From contig CAZHPV010000025.1 of the NCBI GenBank assembly GCA_964534845.1, positions 1-34,076 on the forward strand: a DNA stretch of 34,076 nucleotides. The letters are read 5' to 3'. Made by a program: the position numbers and the translations under genes. The DNA is from CALCKU01 sp964534845 (GTDB lineage Bacteria; Pseudomonadota; Alphaproteobacteria; Caulobacterales; Maricaulaceae). The stretch's first letter is position 1; each line of letters starts with the position of its first letter. The notes under the pieces are model-generated. The model did not search any database and was not told where the DNA came from. It saw nothing but the letters and a program-made list of their open reading frames with translations. This document shows positions 8,257-15,995 of the stretch, piece by piece.

Positions 8257-9347
8257 TTGGCGCCATTTTTAAAATTATGTGGTTGCGTTTGTGGCGTGAT
8301 AAAGGGGCTTTGGTTTTGGCCTTTATCCTGCCTGGTTTTATCTTCGCTATCTTTGCCGCCATTTTTTCAAATGCCTCTGGGGGCAATCTCGACCTACGCA
8401 TTAGCATGGCCATCACAGATACCTCGCCCAGTACACTTGCCTTTGGCAAATCTCTTGAAGACACAGCCGACTTCACATTGTCTACCGATCCGTCTTGGAC
8501 GCTGGACACAATCAAATCCCGTGTCCGCTTAGGTCAAGACGATGCCGGCTTTGTTATAACCGGCGATATTAGCAACTCACAGACTGCGCCTATCATTATT
8601 GTGAATGACCCAAGCCGAGCAGTAGCCGCAACCGTTTTGATGGGACAAGTAAGACAAGCACTTGCCGATCAATCCCCCACGCAGAATCAAGTTCTATTTA
8701 CGGAGATTAATGCTTTGGAGAGCGGTGCAGCTGAAGGCCCGTCCGATCAATCTGTTACATATTATATCGGTGCTACAGCTATTCTGTTTTTGCTATTTTC
8801 GGCTATGCAAGGGGCGTCGATCTCCCTTGATGAGCGTAAATCGGGCATTGCGGACCGGCTATTAATTGGGTCTGTCGGCCTGAGCGCCATGACATTTGGC
8901 AAATTTTTATTCTTAACATTGATAGGCACCATACAAGCTGCGATTATAGTCGGTGTTGGACATTTATTCTTTAAAGTTCCCGTCGCGGGCCACCTCTTTC
9001 CGCTTACACTGGCCTGTTGCGGATCAGCTGCACTTGCGGCGGGCATTGCCTTACTTACCGCAAGCATGTCAGGCAGTTCTGCGCAGATGAATACGGTCTC
9101 GACCTTTATTGTGCTATTATTCTCGGCACTTGGTGGGTCAATGGTTCCCCGCTTTATGATGCCGGATTGGCTCCAATCTATCGGAAAGTTCACGCCAAAT
9201 AACTGGGCGATTGAAGCCTTCTACGGCATTTTGGCACGGGGACAAACGCATATAGATCTGGTAAATGTTTGGGGTATATTATTTGGCGGCGCTTTTATTT
9301 GTGTGATAATAGCAACGTTAATTTCGCACCGACTCATGAGGATTTAA
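8253..9347 (+). CDS. ABC-2 type transporter permease
   Basis: A 364-residue membrane protein with the ABC2_membrane_3 layout: one N-terminal transmembrane helix (about 19-40), a soluble periplasmic section of roughly 130 residues, then about five helices from around residue 168 onward, including an ISLDERKSGIADRLLIG coupling-helix-like segment. This is the architecture of exporters such as NatB/YhaP-like proteins. Its ATG is inside the stop region of the ATPase gene (ATGA), giving translational coupling, and crtW begins 3 bases after its stop. It should form an inner-membrane homodimer with two copies of the ATPase. Substrate is unknown, and placement inside the crt operon is the only clue. 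Confidence 0.88.
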   Translation: MIGAIFKIMWLRLWRDKGALVLAFILPGFIFAIFAAIFSNASGGNLDLRISMAITDTSPSTLAFGKSLEDTADFTLSTDPSWTLDTIKSRVRLGQDDAGFVITGDISNSQTAPIIIVNDPSRAVAATVLMGQVRQALADQSPTQNQVLFTEINALESGAAEGPSDQSVTYYIGATAILFLLFSAMQGASISLDERKSGIADRLLIGSVGLSAMTFGKFLFLTLIGTIQAAIIVGVGHLFFKVPVAGHLFPLTLACCGSAALAAGIALLTASMSGSSAQMNTVSTFIVLLFSALGGSMVPRFMMPDWLQSIGKFTPNNWAIEAFYGILARGQTHIDLVNVWGILFGGAFICVIIATLISHRLMRI

Positions 9348-9349
9348 AG

Positions 9350-10105
9350 GTGAAAAGCCAAAATCTAAAACCGGCAAATCCGATGATTGGGCTTATACTC
9401 GCCTTCGGGTTTATCCTGTTCTGGTTAGCTGTCTTTTTCTATAATCTCTTTATCCACGACCTCGGCACCGCCCCTCTATGGCAAAGTTTAGCTTTAATTA
9501 CCTTACTAAACTGGCTTTATGTCGGTGTTTTCATTATTGCCCATGATACAATGCACGGCTCACTCTGGAAGGGCCATGAGCGCTTTAATGCTGTCATTGG
9601 GACATCAATCATGTTTATCTATGCTGGATTTAACTGGCGATATATGCGCGATGCCCATCATGCCCATCATGCCTATCCCGGCACAGAAAAAGACCCTGAT
9701 TTCAATGCTGCCAATCCACACGCTTTCCTGCCATGGTATTTTAAATTTTTTACGACCTATTTTGGACTACGTCAGATCATTATTCTGGCCGGTTTCACAC
9801 TCTTATTCATCGCCCTAGGCGCCCCCTATATCAACACCATCATTATGTGGGCCGTGCCCGCAATTTTATCATCCCTGCAACTCTTTTATTTTGGCACTTA
9901 CCTTACCCACAGACACGGGACAGATTTTCCTGATGCCCATAATGCGCGTACAAATGATTTTCCGGCGTGGATATCCTTACTGACTTGCTTTCACTTCGGA
10001 TATCACCACGAGCACCATCTCTTCCCGCATGAGCCTTGGTGGCGACTACCTCTTCGCAAAAACCAATCCAATTTGTCCAAAAGCAATATCGAGACGCCAG
10101 CATGA
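9350..10105 (+). CDS. crtW: Beta-carotene ketolase
   Basis: A 251-residue membrane di-iron oxygenase of the fatty-acid-desaturase superfamily. Histidine clusters are HDTMH (65-69), HHAHH (103-107) and HEHHLFPHEPWWRLP (221-235), the last being diagnostic for CrtW. Several hydrophobic helices lie between them. It adds keto groups at C4 and C4' of beta-ionone rings. The GTG at 9350 is preferred: GAGGA at 9338-9342 is well spaced, the start falls 3 bases after the permease stop, and the length fits CrtW. A longer frame from 9269 would overlap the permease. Its stop overlaps the crtZ start (ATGA). Together with CrtZ it predicts astaxanthin or related ketocarotenoids. Confidence 0.95.
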   Translation: MKSQNLKPANPMIGLILAFGFILFWLAVFFYNLFIHDLGTAPLWQSLALITLLNWLYVGVFIIAHDTMHGSLWKGHERFNAVIGTSIMFIYAGFNWRYMRDAHHAHHAYPGTEKDPDFNAANPHAFLPWYFKFFTTYFGLRQIIILAGFTLLFIALGAPYINTIIMWAVPAILSSLQLFYFGTYLTHRHGTDFPDAHNARTNDFPAWISLLTCFHFGYHHEHHLFPHEPWWRLPLRKNQSNLSKSNIETPA

Positions 10106-10563
10106 TAGGCAATATTTTCATAGTCTTGGCCAGCCTCATCGGCATGGAAATTTTTGCTCTCTATTTCCATAAATATTTCATGCATGGAAAAGGATGGAAC
10201 TGGCATGAAAGTCACCACGTCCATACGGACGGCGCTTTCGAGAAAAATGATCTTTACGGTCTTTGCTTTTCCTTTATCGCAGCGGCTTTATTCATCATCG
10301 GATCTCTGTGGTATATGCCGCTGTGGTACATTGCCCTTGGCTTTACGATTTACGGTATTTTATACGGTTTTGTTCATGACGGTCTTGTCCATCAGCGCTG
10401 GCCGTTTAACTACACGCCCAAAAGCGGCTATCTTTACAGGCTCGTTTTAGCTCACCGCATGCACCATCATACAGTAACTAAAGACGGGGCTGTGAGTTTT
10501 GGGTTTTTATGGGCAGAAAAGCCTGAAGATTTGAAAAATCAACTCAAATCTAACAAATCATAA
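10102..10563 (+). CDS. crtZ: Beta-carotene hydroxylase
   Basis: A 153-residue membrane di-iron hydroxylase. The histidine motifs are HKYFMH (23-28), HESHH (35-39), HDGLVH (92-97) and HRMHHH (118-123), with hydrophobic helices at the N-terminus and between the clusters. It hydroxylates C3 and C3' of beta-ionone rings, converting canthaxanthin to astaxanthin or beta-carotene to zeaxanthin. The ATG at 10102 overlaps the crtW stop (ATGA) and gives a normal CrtZ length; the in-frame extension upstream lies inside crtW. The resulting 3-hydroxyl groups are potential acceptors for glycosylation or sulfation. It ends 14 bases from the convergent crtB. Confidence 0.95.
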   Translation: MIGNIFIVLASLIGMEIFALYFHKYFMHGKGWNWHESHHVHTDGAFEKNDLYGLCFSFIAAALFIIGSLWYMPLWYIALGFTIYGILYGFVHDGLVHQRWPFNYTPKSGYLYRLVLAHRMHHHTVTKDGAVSFGFLWAEKPEDLKNQLKSNKS

Positions 10564-10577
10564 ATCTCGAAGCCAGC

Positions 10578-11501
10578 CTAAGGGCGCTCATAAAACCCCT
10601 TACGCGCCGTGACATCTACAGATTTTCGTCTCGCCGCAGGACCCACTGCCCCCAAGGCCAAAGCCATTTTACGTCCACTTGACGCGCTTACACGCCCGTT
10701 CCACGCCTCAGGGCCTGAGACCCGCAACGTTTCTCCGATTTCGCGGTAAACCGAGAGCGCGGCGCTTATCGCCCAAGCACAGCGAAAGGGCAGTTCTTTT
10801 ATTCCAACCTTCGCACTTTCATAATAGGCTTCTGCGATATTCAATTGGTCGCACGCCGCCTTGTGCAAAGCGGGCCAATGGTTTTGGTCAAGCATTTCTG
10901 TGGCCGTCACAGGTGCGCCCTGTGAGACAAGCAAATCACGCGGAACAAATACGCGGTCTGCATTGGCGTCGTCAATCACATCACGGGCAATATTGGTGAG
11001 TTGGAATGCCAGTCCCAAATCGCTAGCGCGGTCAAGAATTGCACTATCTCTCACCCCCATTATATTTGCCATCATCACCCCGACAACTCCGGCAACATGG
11101 TAACTATAATCCAGAATATCTTCGACAGTATTATAAACTCGCTCCGCAGCATCCATTTCAAAGCCTTTTAGCAATTCATAAGCATGTTTATGATCTATGG
11201 CATGATTAGCAAAAACGCGCGCTAGCCCCGAGAAGACCGGGTTTTCCGTAGTTTTTCCTGACAAGGCCTCCTGCGTGCTCTGACGCAGCATTTCTAAGCG
11301 CTCAGCTTGTCCTGTTTTATAATCGGCAATTTGACCATGGCCCATTTCCTGACCGTCGATAACATCGTCGCAATAGCGACACCACGCGTAAAGCATGGAG
11401 GCGTCATCGCGAATAGCAGGCGGTAAAACCCGGCTTGCTAGAGCAAAAGATTTCGAGCCTTTTTTAATGCTCTCATGGCCATGTGCGGCAACAGAATCCA
11501 T
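10578..11501 (-). CDS. crtB: Phytoene synthase
   Basis: A 307-residue squalene/phytoene synthase. The first Asp-rich motif DDVID is at 45-49 and the second DVIDD at 174-178, within a NIARD context followed by the typical VPRDLL. It joins two GGPP molecules head to head to give 15-cis-phytoene. It is the last gene of the minus-strand run crtY, crtI, DUF1993, crtB, with 7 bases to the upstream DUF1993 gene. It converges on crtZ with a 14-base gap in which I see no clear hairpin terminator. Confidence 0.95.
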   Translation of the reverse strand: MDSVAAHGHESIKKGSKSFALASRVLPPAIRDDASMLYAWCRYCDDVIDGQEMGHGQIADYKTGQAERLEMLRQSTQEALSGKTTENPVFSGLARVFANHAIDHKHAYELLKGFEMDAAERVYNTVEDILDYSYHVAGVVGVMMANIMGVRDSAILDRASDLGLAFQLTNIARDVIDDANADRVFVPRDLLVSQGAPVTATEMLDQNHWPALHKAACDQLNIAEAYYESAKVGIKELPFRCAWAISAALSVYREIGETLRVSGPEAWNGRVSASSGRKMALALGAVGPAARRKSVDVTARKGFYERP

Positions 11502-11508
11502 ATCAGAA

Positions 11509-12024
11509 TTACGGCTTTACACTCCCGAAAAAATCAAACTTGCCTAAAGGCACGCCGTTATTTCTCAGGATATTGTAAGTTGTTGTGACATGGAAATAGA
11601 GATTGGGAAGAGAAAATGACGATAAATAGTCAATCCCTGTGAACGGAACATCACCCATCGGGCCAAGCTTCACATCAAACACAGTCCCCTCTCGTCCGTC
11701 TAAGTCGCCAGCGCTAATTTTTGCAATATCTGAACGGGTTTTTTCTATCAACCCGTAAAGCTCTTCAAAGGTTCTTTCGCTCTCATCATAAACAGGCGGC
11801 GTTTTACCTGAAATTCGATAAGGCGCCATTTTTGACATATCGCACACCATAAGCACTTGCTTATAAAGTGGGTGCATATCCGGTGCGAGCCGTGCATTCA
11901 AAAATATCTCAGGATCTATATCTCGCTCAACAGCGTTAGCTTCGCCTTTCCGTAAAATATGTTCAAGATTATCTAAAATCCGCGGGATTACACTCACGGC
12001 ATTTGACATGGATAGTTCGGACAT
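11509..12024 (-). CDS. DUF1993 family protein between crtI and crtB
   Basis: A 171-residue soluble protein matching the DUF1993 pattern as I remember it: an N-terminal helix leading into LAPDMHPLYKQV (about 51-62), a central section with TFEELYG, and a C-terminal NLYFHVTTTYNILRNNGVPLGK (PNxYFHxxxAYxILRxxG-like). The family is thought to share the four-helix DinB/YfiT fold, and its function is unknown. It is transcribed between crtI (18 bases upstream) and crtB (7 bases downstream), so it is almost certainly co-expressed with the phytoene-forming and desaturating enzymes. No signal peptide or membrane helix is visible. A helper role in carotenoid assembly is inference from location only. Confidence 0.85.
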   Translation of the reverse strand: MSELSMSNAVSVIPRILDNLEHILRKGEANAVERDIDPEIFLNARLAPDMHPLYKQVLMVCDMSKMAPYRISGKTPPVYDESERTFEELYGLIEKTRSDIAKISAGDLDGREGTVFDVKLGPMGDVPFTGIDYLSSFSLPNLYFHVTTTYNILRNNGVPLGKFDFFGSVKP

Positions 12025-12042
12025 TTCGTCTCCTACTTTATT

Positions 12043-13620
12043 CTAGCTATTATTTGGCCAATTTACGGGACGCATTTTCGAAAGCACTCCGTCAAAATCT
12101 TCAGCAATAACGCCTGCTGTCGCTTTAGCCGCTCCGACGACACCCGGAACACCGGCCCCCGGATGTGTCCCCGCGCCTGTAATATACATATTCCCGATAA
12201 CATCATCCCGGTTATGCGGTCTAAACCAAGCCGATTGCGTCAAGATTGGCTCAACGGAAAATGCACTACCCAGATGGGCATTCATTATATCGCGGAACCC
12301 GAATGGCGTAAGCGTGTGTAACACTTCGAGATTTTCGTTAAGTCCGGGAAGAGCATGCTTTTCCAGATAATCGAGAATTTTTTGCGTGTAACGGGGCCCG
12401 ACTTCATCCCAGTCTAAATCCGCATGCCCCAAATGAGGCACTGGGGCCAGAACGTAATATGAGGACTTCCCTTCTGGCGCCATAGTCTTATCCGTGACGC
12501 ACGGGGCGTGCATATAGAGTGAAAAATCATCAGACAGCTTCCCGCCTTTACCAAAAATTTCGGCGATTAATTCCTTATAACGTGGCCCGAATAAAATAAT
12601 ATGGTGCTTTAAAGTCTCGGGTGTCGGGGTTTTAAGGCCAAAATAAATCACGAATAACGACATAGAATGGCGTTTTTTCTTCAAGGCCTTGCCATATTTT
12701 TCGCCGCGTTTATGCCCCCTCAACAATTTTGTATAAGTATGAACGACATCGGCATTCGATGCGACCAAATCAGCTTGCATTGCCCACCCGTCTGCGCAGC
12801 TCACACCGGTCACACGATCACCTTTCGTATGAATATCGGTTACTTCAGCATTCAGGCGTAGCTCCCCGCCAATATCTTTGAACAAGCTAACCAACCCGGC
12901 AACCAAGGCCCCTGTTCCCCCTTTGGCGAACCAAACCCCGCCCTTACGCTCCAAGGCATGTATAAGCGCGTAAATCGAGCTGGTCGCGAAAGGATTACCA
13001 CCGACAAGAAGCGACTGGAAAGATAAGAGCTGACGTGTTTTTTCATCTTTTACATATTTGGCAACTTGTTGATAAACACTGCGATCAGCACGTAGGCGAA
13101 TGAGCTGTGGTGCAGCAGCAAACATCTGACTCATTTTTAAAAACGCCGTCGTGCCAAGCTTTTCATATCCCTCCCGGTAAAGCTCTTGGGAATAGGATAA
13201 AAATTTACGATAGCCTTCCACATCATCAGGATTACGCTGTGCAATCTGGGCTTCTAGAAAATCCTGATCATTATTATAATCTAAAACTTCGCCGTCTTCC
13301 CATTGCAACCTATAGAAAGGGTCAACAGGTAAGAGCTTCACATAGTCCGTCATTTTACGCCCGGCGAGGTCAAACAATTCCTCAAGACAATCTGGGTCCG
13401 TAATAACGGTCGGCCCGCCATCAAATTTAAATCCGTCAATTTCATAGACATAGGCACGCCCGCCGGGTTTATCCCGATTGTCCAGCAATGTGGTTTGAAA
13501 TCCCATGGCTTGCAAACGAATAGCCAAGGCAATGCCGCCAAAGCCAGCCCCCACGACAATAGCGGTGGGACGAGTCTTCTGAGGGCGATTTGAAATCGGA
13601 TTTTCGGCAGGATTAGGCAT
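12043..13620 (-). CDS. crtI: Phytoene desaturase (lycopene-forming)
   Basis: A 525-residue FAD-dependent desaturase. After about 18 polar residues, the dinucleotide fold VVGAGFGGIALAIRL begins near 22, followed by GGRAYVYEIDGFKFDGGPTV, and the C-terminal signature ITGAGTHPGAGVPGVVGAAK lies close to the end. These are the hallmarks of bacterial CrtI. It introduces four double bonds into phytoene to give lycopene. It lies 18 bases after crtY and 18 bases before the DUF1993 gene on the same strand. Length and motifs are normal. A CrtN- or CrtD-type desaturase is unlikely given crtB and crtY beside it. Confidence 0.95.
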   Translation of the reverse strand: MPNPAENPISNRPQKTRPTAIVVGAGFGGIALAIRLQAMGFQTTLLDNRDKPGGRAYVYEIDGFKFDGGPTVITDPDCLEELFDLAGRKMTDYVKLLPVDPFYRLQWEDGEVLDYNNDQDFLEAQIAQRNPDDVEGYRKFLSYSQELYREGYEKLGTTAFLKMSQMFAAAPQLIRLRADRSVYQQVAKYVKDEKTRQLLSFQSLLVGGNPFATSSIYALIHALERKGGVWFAKGGTGALVAGLVSLFKDIGGELRLNAEVTDIHTKGDRVTGVSCADGWAMQADLVASNADVVHTYTKLLRGHKRGEKYGKALKKKRHSMSLFVIYFGLKTPTPETLKHHIILFGPRYKELIAEIFGKGGKLSDDFSLYMHAPCVTDKTMAPEGKSSYYVLAPVPHLGHADLDWDEVGPRYTQKILDYLEKHALPGLNENLEVLHTLTPFGFRDIMNAHLGSAFSVEPILTQSAWFRPHNRDDVIGNMYITGAGTHPGAGVPGVVGAAKATAGVIAEDFDGVLSKMRPVNWPNNS

Positions 13621-13638
13621 GTGGTTTTACTACTCTAT

Positions 13639-14820
13639 TTAATCTTTGACTGACAAAGATTCTATTCGGCGTTGACGTCTCATAAAGGCTTTTTCACCAA
13701 AATTATAGAGCGCCTTTGTCACAGGCACTGGTGGCTTGCCAATCAATATGCGTAACTTGTCTTTCCACGTCAAACGCCCCGCATAAAATCGTTCGATGAG
13801 AGGCTCTGATAGCCCATAAAAACGTTGTAAAACCTTATAGCGCTCTTCAGGTTTTGAGGCTCGAAACAACATGCGATTTAGAAAACGGAAAAACCGCTCG
13901 GATTTAAAATGATCGTTTTGCAATCGTGCAATATCACCTGCGGCCCCTTTTGCTATTAGATCGGCATTTTTCAAAGCGTCTGGAAAGCTAAAACCTGTTA
14001 CCGCATGATAAAACCCTCCGCGTATTCCGATAGCGTGGACAGGCCGCGCCTTTTTTTCACTCGCCAATGTTATGGGCAAAACACCCTTTTCGGAACGGAT
14101 AAGCGTATAGTCTTCGAGCTTTAGATTGCCGCGTATATAATCTTCAATTCGGCCATGGACTTCGTTTTCAGATAAACTGGAGCCGTCTGTATAATAGGTG
14201 TCCTCAACGAGCAATTCGGTTTCTGAAAATGGCAGGCAATATACAAATCTATAGCCGTCTTTTTGCTCTACCGTTGCGTCCATTATTATAGGGCGCTTTA
14301 TTCCGTGCGGCGTTTTCGTCTTGATCGTCCGGCCTACAAATTTCTGGTAACCCAGAACGATTTTATCATCGGGTTGAAAGCCCCGTGCATCCAATACATG
14401 CTTTGCGGCCAGTTTCTCCCCGCCTTCCAAAATAACGTGATCCGATGCCAATTGGACTACAGGACTTTTTAGCCGTAATTTTAGCCGTCCACTATCAATA
14501 TGCGTTTGTACGCACCGCTTCAAACTTTCCGTATTACCGGTACAATAGGTAATATTTAACCGACGTTTACGGTCTGGAAACATCACATCATAATCATCCC
14601 ATTGCGATGCAATGAAGGGTTTTATCCACTCGTGTAAATCCGGTGCAACATCGGTTAAATTAAATGACCACGTGTTATCTCCCGCTATCGCGGCAGCGCC
14701 GTCAATTATCAGGATTTTTCTCTCAGGGTGCATATCAAGGCATCGCCATGCTGTTAACAGTCCAGACAAACCTGCACCGACAATAATCATATCCATATCT
14801 GAGGCTTTATCGTGTTTCAT
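13639..14820 (-). CDS. crtY: Lycopene beta-cyclase
   Basis: A 393-residue CrtY-type cyclase. It has an N-terminal dinucleotide fold (IIVGAGLSGLL, about 12-22), NTWSF as the counterpart of the usual HTWSFH, the central LPFSETELLVEDTYY, and the late GGFYHAVTGFSFPDAL, a variant of the family's (H)xTTGYSxP segment. It closes both ends of lycopene to beta-ionone rings. The ATG at 14820 is chosen because AGGAAG lies 8 bases upstream; an in-frame GTG 30 bases earlier is possible but less supported. It is the first gene of the minus-strand crt operon, so its promoter must lie in the intergenic region 14821-15281. Confidence 0.93.
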   Translation of the reverse strand: MKHDKASDMDMIIVGAGLSGLLTAWRCLDMHPERKILIIDGAAAIAGDNTWSFNLTDVAPDLHEWIKPFIASQWDDYDVMFPDRKRRLNITYCTGNTESLKRCVQTHIDSGRLKLRLKSPVVQLASDHVILEGGEKLAAKHVLDARGFQPDDKIVLGYQKFVGRTIKTKTPHGIKRPIIMDATVEQKDGYRFVYCLPFSETELLVEDTYYTDGSSLSENEVHGRIEDYIRGNLKLEDYTLIRSEKGVLPITLASEKKARPVHAIGIRGGFYHAVTGFSFPDALKNADLIAKGAAGDIARLQNDHFKSERFFRFLNRMLFRASKPEERYKVLQRFYGLSEPLIERFYAGRLTWKDKLRILIGKPPVPVTKALYNFGEKAFMRRQRRIESLSVKD

Positions 14821-15167
14821 CACCTTTACTTCCTTATGCCTTGATAACACCTAGGATGTTCCGCCCTAAAAGCCAATGAATTTGCAGAGCTATTCCACAG
14901 TTTGTTCTAATCGGAGCCTATAAAAAACCTACATTTTTAACCGACCAAACTCCTTTTCAAGGTGACATAAGACCGCTTAGGTCGAATCAAAATAAAGCTG
15001 TTTCACAACAAAAATCCGACACAGGCACAACCCTAAAATGCAAGTCAATTTTTCGCTTCAATTTACAGCAATAAAACACCTATTTATGCATAAAAATTCG
15101 AAAAATTTAAGGGATTTTGCCAACCAGACATCTCCCATTCATCTACAATAAGTGCATAATACGACAA
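14821..15167. other. AT-rich intergenic region upstream of crtY; no gene seen
   Basis: Between crtY and ccmE (both minus strand) there are about 460 non-coding bases, in which I find no credible open frame. This half should hold the crtY promoter, but no -10/-35 pair is convincing on the minus strand. On the plus strand TTTACA (15062-15067) is followed after 17 bases by TATGCA, and an extended -10-like TGCATAAT is at 15153-15160, just before the structured element. These plus-strand signals are weak. Confidence 0.5.
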
Positions 15168-15227
15168 GCTATCATTGATAGCCAAGATGGATGGTTTTGT
15201 TACCCCACATTAACAGGATCATCCATC
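15168..15227 (+). ncRNA. Structured element: palindrome plus long hairpin, possible small RNA
   Basis: GCTATCA (15168-15174) and TGATAGC (15176-15182) form a perfect inverted repeat around one base. Three bases later a 17-base-pair hairpin follows: GATGGATGGTTTTGTTA (15186-15202) pairs with TAACAGGATCATCCATC (15211-15227) around an 8-base loop. Three of the pairs are G-U wobbles when read as plus-strand RNA; on the minus strand they become A-C mismatches. The fold therefore favours a plus-strand transcript, although both flanking genes are on the minus strand. It could be a small RNA, the leader of an antisense RNA to ccmE, or a repeat-family hairpin. Expression is not shown. Confidence 0.35.
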
Positions 15228-15254
15228 GATTAATTCAATAAGACTAAAGCATAA

Positions 15255-15275
15255 ACACCTAAATATGATAGGTGT
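15255..15275 (-). terminator. Candidate terminator of ccmE
   Basis: ACACCTA (15255-15261) and TAGGTGT (15269-15275) form a perfect 7-base-pair stem with a 7-base loop. It begins 7 bases beyond the ccmE stop on the minus strand. Only a short, broken T-rich stretch follows, so termination efficiency is uncertain. Confidence 0.4.
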
Positions 15276-15281
15276 GCTGAT

Positions 15282-15731
15282 CTATGTTTTGGGGCGGTAA
15301 TTCTCGTCGTGCTTGGCGAGAACTTCATGTGCGATAAAAACACCATTTTCTTGTAAGGCGCCATTGACCACAATCCCTTGGCCTTCCCGAAAAAGCGAAG
15401 GTAAAATTCCATCAAATTGCACCTGTAAAGACTTCAGCGCCCTTACGCGGTTGGGTTTAGCCGCATAATCATCGGGTTCGTCTTCGAAATCGTGAAGACG
15501 AAAAGAGACCTTCAGACCGTTACCTTGCAAGACAGAGCCAACTTCAACCAATCCGCCAATCGTTAGGTTTTCCGACTTGGAAACAAATTCGTCCGAGAGG
15601 ACCGCACTTGGGTCAATAAAAAATTGTGTGTTTTCGCGCAGGGCCGTAAACAACAAACTTACACCGACAACAAGCGCAAGAGCCGAAATTCCAATTAATT
15701 TAAAGCGTTTATTTCGATGAGGGGGTCGCAT
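15282..15731 (-). CDS. ccmE: Cytochrome c maturation heme chaperone CcmE (with internal insertion)
   Basis: A 149-residue protein with one N-terminal membrane anchor (about 12-30) and a periplasmic beta-barrel domain. LAKHDENYRP near the end supplies the covalent heme-binding His141 and Tyr145. CcmE receives heme from CcmABCD and passes it to the CcmF/H ligation complex. Compared with E. coli CcmE, about 16 extra residues rich in Asp/Glu then Arg/Lys sit between VSFRLHD (75-81) and the LQVQFDGILP strand (102-111). Usual ILPDLF reads ILPSLF. The gene stands alone, divergent from ccmABCD, with no visible Shine-Dalgarno; ccmF, ccmG and ccmH are not in the window. Confidence 0.92.
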   Translation of the reverse strand: MRPPHRNKRFKLIGISALALVVGVSLLFTALRENTQFFIDPSAVLSDEFVSKSENLTIGGLVEVGSVLQGNGLKVSFRLHDFEDEPDDYAAKPNRVRALKSLQVQFDGILPSLFREGQGIVVNGALQENGVFIAHEVLAKHDENYRPKT

Positions 15732-15768
15732 TGATTAAAATATAATATATATCCAGTGTGTCATAGGT

Positions 15769-15784
15769 AACGCGTTGACGCGTT
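15769..15784. promoter_or_regulatory. Palindrome AACGCGT-TG-ACGCGTT in the ccmE/ccmA divergent promoter region
   Basis: A perfect 7+7 inverted repeat with a 2-base centre lies 38 bases before the ccmE start. AT-rich TATATT-like sequence between it and ccmE could be the -10 box, which would put the palindrome near -35, a classic repressor position. The whole 15732-15995 interval is otherwise non-coding; a 50-codon frame at 15841-15993 has no ribosome site and is not called. Confidence 0.35.
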
Positions 15785-15995
15785 TTATTGCTCAGAATAA
15801 AGGATATGTCATCTAGGGTTTTTAATGTAAACTAAATTTTATGAAAAGGACGCGAAACAGAATTGGGGCCAGGAGACGTTTCGCAATCTTCAATATTGCG
15901 GCCTTAATCAAATTTGCGGAAGGTCAGATCAGTAATTTTAAATATAGTGACATATCATTTACACCGTTTAGCAAGACCGTTGCTCACGCCTAGAC

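Noticed and set aside
9646..9680. Repeated GCCCATCAT units in crtW, possible tandem repeat
   Set aside because: They encode the catalytic HHAHH histidine cluster, so the repetition reflects the protein motif.
15841..15993. 50-codon frame before ccmA starting MKRTRNRIG
   Set aside because: It has no Shine-Dalgarno, no recognisable domain and a random-looking composition; the divergent ccmE/ccmA promoter region explains the sequence better.
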